DNA of 6,897 nucleotides from JBOHNM01 sp050730675 (lineage in GTDB: Bacteria; Planctomycetota; Phycisphaerae; Phycisphaerales; UBA1924), in contig JBOHNM010000188.1 in the NCBI GenBank assembly GCA_050730675.1, positions 1-6,897 on the forward strand. Direction: 5' to 3'. Shown piece after piece: positions 5,417-6,897 of the stretch (the stretch's first letter is position 1; each line of letters opens with the position of its first letter). The notes beneath the pieces are model-generated. The model had not been told where the DNA came from, made no database searches, and saw nothing but the letters and a program-made list of their open reading frames with translations. The position numbers and the translations under genes were made by a program.

Positions 5417-6376
5417 TCACTTCTCAGCCGGCATCATCGCCGGTCCCCCGCCGCGCTGCGCCCGCCGGTATTCCTCGAGCTTCTGTCGCTGCTCGGGCGT
5501 CAGGACCGCGTCTATGCGGCGTTTGATGTCGCCCATCTGCTGCGGCGTGCGCTCGAAGCCCTCGCCGTACTTGGTGTCGCGGGTAATGGCTTGAATCTGT
5601 GCCTGCTGCCCGGGCGTAGCGTCGATCGCCCGCACGAGCTCCTCGGTCTGCTCGCGCCGCTCCTTCACGATCGTGCGGAGCACGCCGCCCATCTCGCGCA
5701 GCAGGAGATTCATCTCGACACGCTGCTGTGGCACCGGCGGTGCGCCGGAAGGCCGAGCGCCCGGCATCGCGCCGTCGCCCCCCGCCGCGGCACGGTTGGC
5801 GGCTTCTTCGGCCATCGCGGCCTGCACGTACTCGGTGACCAGCCGCTGGAAATCAGCCCGCTTGGCCTCGGGGAGTGTCGCCGCGACCTGTTCACCAAGC
5901 GGCTTCTCGATCAGCGGCAAGGCGATCGGCCGGAACTCTCGCATCAGCGGCGCGATCTCCTGCGGCTTGGCGCCGCCCTGGCGCGCCGTCTGGATCTTCG
6001 CGAACAGCGCCTGGTTGTCCTTGAGCAACTGCGAGACCTTGACCATCCGCTCGGCGAGCACCTTGTCCGCCGGCTCGCGCTCGGCGCGCGTGAGGCCAAG
6101 CAGGTCGAGCGCCGCCTGCTCCGGACGCACTTCCAGTCGCACGAGCTTGCCGCCTCCATCGCGCTCGACGAGGCTGGTCTTGGCCGGTTTGTCCACCACG
6201 CGCGGGCCACCGAGGAGATCGGGTTTCGCTGCGGAATCCGGTGCGGTCGGCGCAGGGGCCGCCGGCTTGTCGGTCGTTGGGGCCGACTGGGCCATCGAGG
6301 CCGCGCCCGCGACGAGCACACCGGCAACAGCCAGGGTTGTGGCAAAACGGGACGAGGAGTGAATCCGGGTGGGCAT
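5417..6376 (-). CDS. Secreted helical protein with Spy/CpxP-like LTxxQ motif (319 aa)
   Basis: The start at ATG 6376 is chosen because the minus strand carries AGGAG (6388-6384) seven bases before it and a clean signal peptide follows: Arg4, Arg10, a hydrophobic stretch at 11-26 and likely cleavage after SMA29. An upstream extension would put 25 Arg-rich residues before the signal. Residues 32-52 are Pro/Ala-rich and probably a flexible linker. Two helical regions follow, about 84-195 and 218-308, separated by a Gly/Pro/Ala linker (~199-217). The second contains the LTPEQRQKLEEY motif (292-303) typical of Spy/CpxP/LTXXQ periplasmic chaperone or metal-stress proteins; the first has a looser GLTRAER (94-100) at a comparable place. 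No Cys is present. A periplasmic helical sensor or chaperone role is an inference from the motif. Its stop lies 12 bp from that of the convergent 966-aa gene. Confidence 0.8.
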   Translation of the reverse strand: MPTRIHSSSRFATTLAVAGVLVAGAASMAQSAPTTDKPAAPAPTAPDSAAKPDLLGGPRVVDKPAKTSLVERDGGGKLVRLEVRPEQAALDLLGLTRAEREPADKVLAERMVKVSQLLKDNQALFAKIQTARQGGAKPQEIAPLMREFRPIALPLIEKPLGEQVAATLPEAKRADFQRLVTEYVQAAMAEEAANRAAAGGDGAMPGARPSGAPPVPQQRVEMNLLLREMGGVLRTIVKERREQTEELVRAIDATPGQQAQIQAITRDTKYGEGFERTPQQMGDIKRRIDAVLTPEQRQKLEEYRRAQRGGGPAMMPAEK

Positions 6377-6383
6377 GGGCGTG

Positions 6384-6388
6384 CTCCT
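6384..6388 (-). promoter_or_regulatory. Shine-Dalgarno AGGAG for the 319-aa secreted protein
   Basis: AGGAG read on the minus strand, seven bases before ATG 6376. It decides the start codon in favour of 6376 over the upstream frame-compatible ATG at 6451. Confidence 0.7.
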
Positions 6389-6445
6389 GCCGGCGTAGGG
6401 AAGTCGCCGCGCAACGGTAGAACGACCGAGCGGATGCCGGATTGC

Positions 6446-6468
6446 CCGCACGCTCGGGCGAGGTGCGG
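6446..6468. promoter_or_regulatory. Long inverted repeat in the divergent intergenic region
   Basis: CCGCAC (6446-6451) pairs with GTGCGG (6463-6468), and CTC (6453-6455) pairs with GAG (6460-6462), with one unpaired G (6452) and a 4-nt loop GGGC. That gives nine base pairs. It lies in the 124-bp space between the divergent starts 6376 and 6501, 18 bp before the AGGAGG of the plus-strand gene. It could be an operator for either gene or a leader hairpin; no T-run follows, so it is not an intrinsic terminator. Confidence 0.45.
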
Positions 6469-6486
6469 TACGCTGCCCGGACGCTC

Positions 6487-6492
6487 AGGAGG
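6487..6492 (+). promoter_or_regulatory. Shine-Dalgarno AGGAGG for the gene at 6501
   Basis: A perfect AGGAGG, eight bases before ATG 6501. It is the strongest ribosome binding site in the window and supports 6501 as a real start even though the frame breaks downstream. Confidence 0.8.
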
Positions 6493-6500
6493 CGGACGAC

Positions 6501-6897
6501 ATGCCCGACGCCGCGGCCGCACCCATCACGATCGAGGCCTTCGAGTCCTGCACCATCCCGCTGGCGGCGTGGAACCACCTCGCTCACCTGACGGTCGCGT
6601 ACCTGCTGCTGCGCCAAGGGCGTCGCTGGAGGCGGCGACTGACCGCATGTGCCGCGGCGTGCAGCGGTTCAACGCGGCCAACGGGATCGCGCAGACGCCG
6701 ACGGGGGGCTACCACCAGACGCTCACCGTCGCCTGGATGCAGATCCTGGACACGACCATGGCGGTCTACGGCGCGGCGGAAGGGCCGGAGGCGTTCCTGG
6801 CTCAGCACACGCAGTTGCACAGCAAGGTCCTGCTCCGCCTGTTCTATTCGCGGGACCGCATCATATCGCACGAGGCTCGGCACGGATGGGTGGAGCC
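6501..6897 (+). pseudogene. Uncharacterised WNHxxH / GYHxTLT protein, frame broken at a GGG run, cut by the window edge
   Basis: Frame one gives 40 sensible residues (FESCTIPLAAWNHLAHLTVAYLLLRQG) and then turns into Arg/Ser-rich nonsense. From G6620 the frame two bases on gives a coherent continuation: ASLEAATDRM, GVQRFNAANG, GYHQTLTVAWM and ARHGWVE up to the edge. The two pieces join if one G is added to GGG (6618-6620), a net -1 shift. The joined protein resembles, from memory, a conserved bacterial family of unknown function with an HLxxA segment near the N-terminus, a GYHxTLT motif in the middle and a WVEP end; I cannot name a Pfam family. It looks cytosolic, and His26, His29 and the YH pair may be functional. 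The C-terminus lies beyond the window. A real mutation and a homopolymer sequencing error are both possible. Confidence 0.65.

Overview
The window reads as a chromosomal segment from a GC-rich planctomycete, most likely a member of the Phycisphaerae. Three things point there: a secreted protein ending in the 'GC-type' dockerin-like domain (two PDGxxTxDD half-repeats ending FFAGCP), small membrane proteins ending in the CxxCGYDL...CPECG zinc ribbon that is very common in that phylum, and intergenic degenerate short tandem repeats of a kind I associate with it. TGA is used as a normal stop by the intact genes, so the code looks standard.

Layout. Positions 1-533 hold no convincing gene. They contain an octamer tandem array, a decayed 25-bp direct repeat and a run of small hairpins ending in a nested stem structure (423-489). 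A 131-aa two-helix membrane protein (534-929, +) starts directly behind a TAGAAT box and may be leaderless. Converging on it is a minus-strand tandem pair of related two-helix, zinc-ribbon proteins (1148-1706 and 1716-2261), 577 bp apart. Both are broken: the first by a +1 frameshift near its N-terminus, the second by an in-frame TGA where its paralogue has Trp. Beyond the pair, at 1024-1128 (-), is what looks like the last ~34 codons of a formylglycine-generating-enzyme/SUMF1-type gene. Two short 10-bp-period repeats (2325-2354, 2368-2397) precede the main gene.

The main gene (2504-5404, +) encodes a 966-aa secreted multidomain protein: signal peptide, HAF-like repeat region, two tandem Cys-containing beta-sandwich (PPC-like) domains, a LamG/concanavalin-like domain and the C-terminal dockerin-like domain. 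It converges, with only 12 bp between stops, on a 319-aa secreted helical protein with a Spy/CpxP-type LTPEQ motif (5417-6376, -). Divergent from that is an uncharacterised cytosolic protein (6501 to the right edge, +) with a clear Shine-Dalgarno. Its frame breaks at a GGG run (6618-6620).

There is no evident operon or metabolic pathway. The coherent themes are cell-envelope and secreted proteins plus a decaying, locally amplified family of small membrane proteins. Three reading-frame breaks in under 7 kb, all in small accessory genes while the two large genes are intact, suggest gene decay, but assembly error cannot be excluded from sequence alone. I see no tRNA, rRNA, CRISPR array, transposase or convincing novel defence or biosynthetic system.
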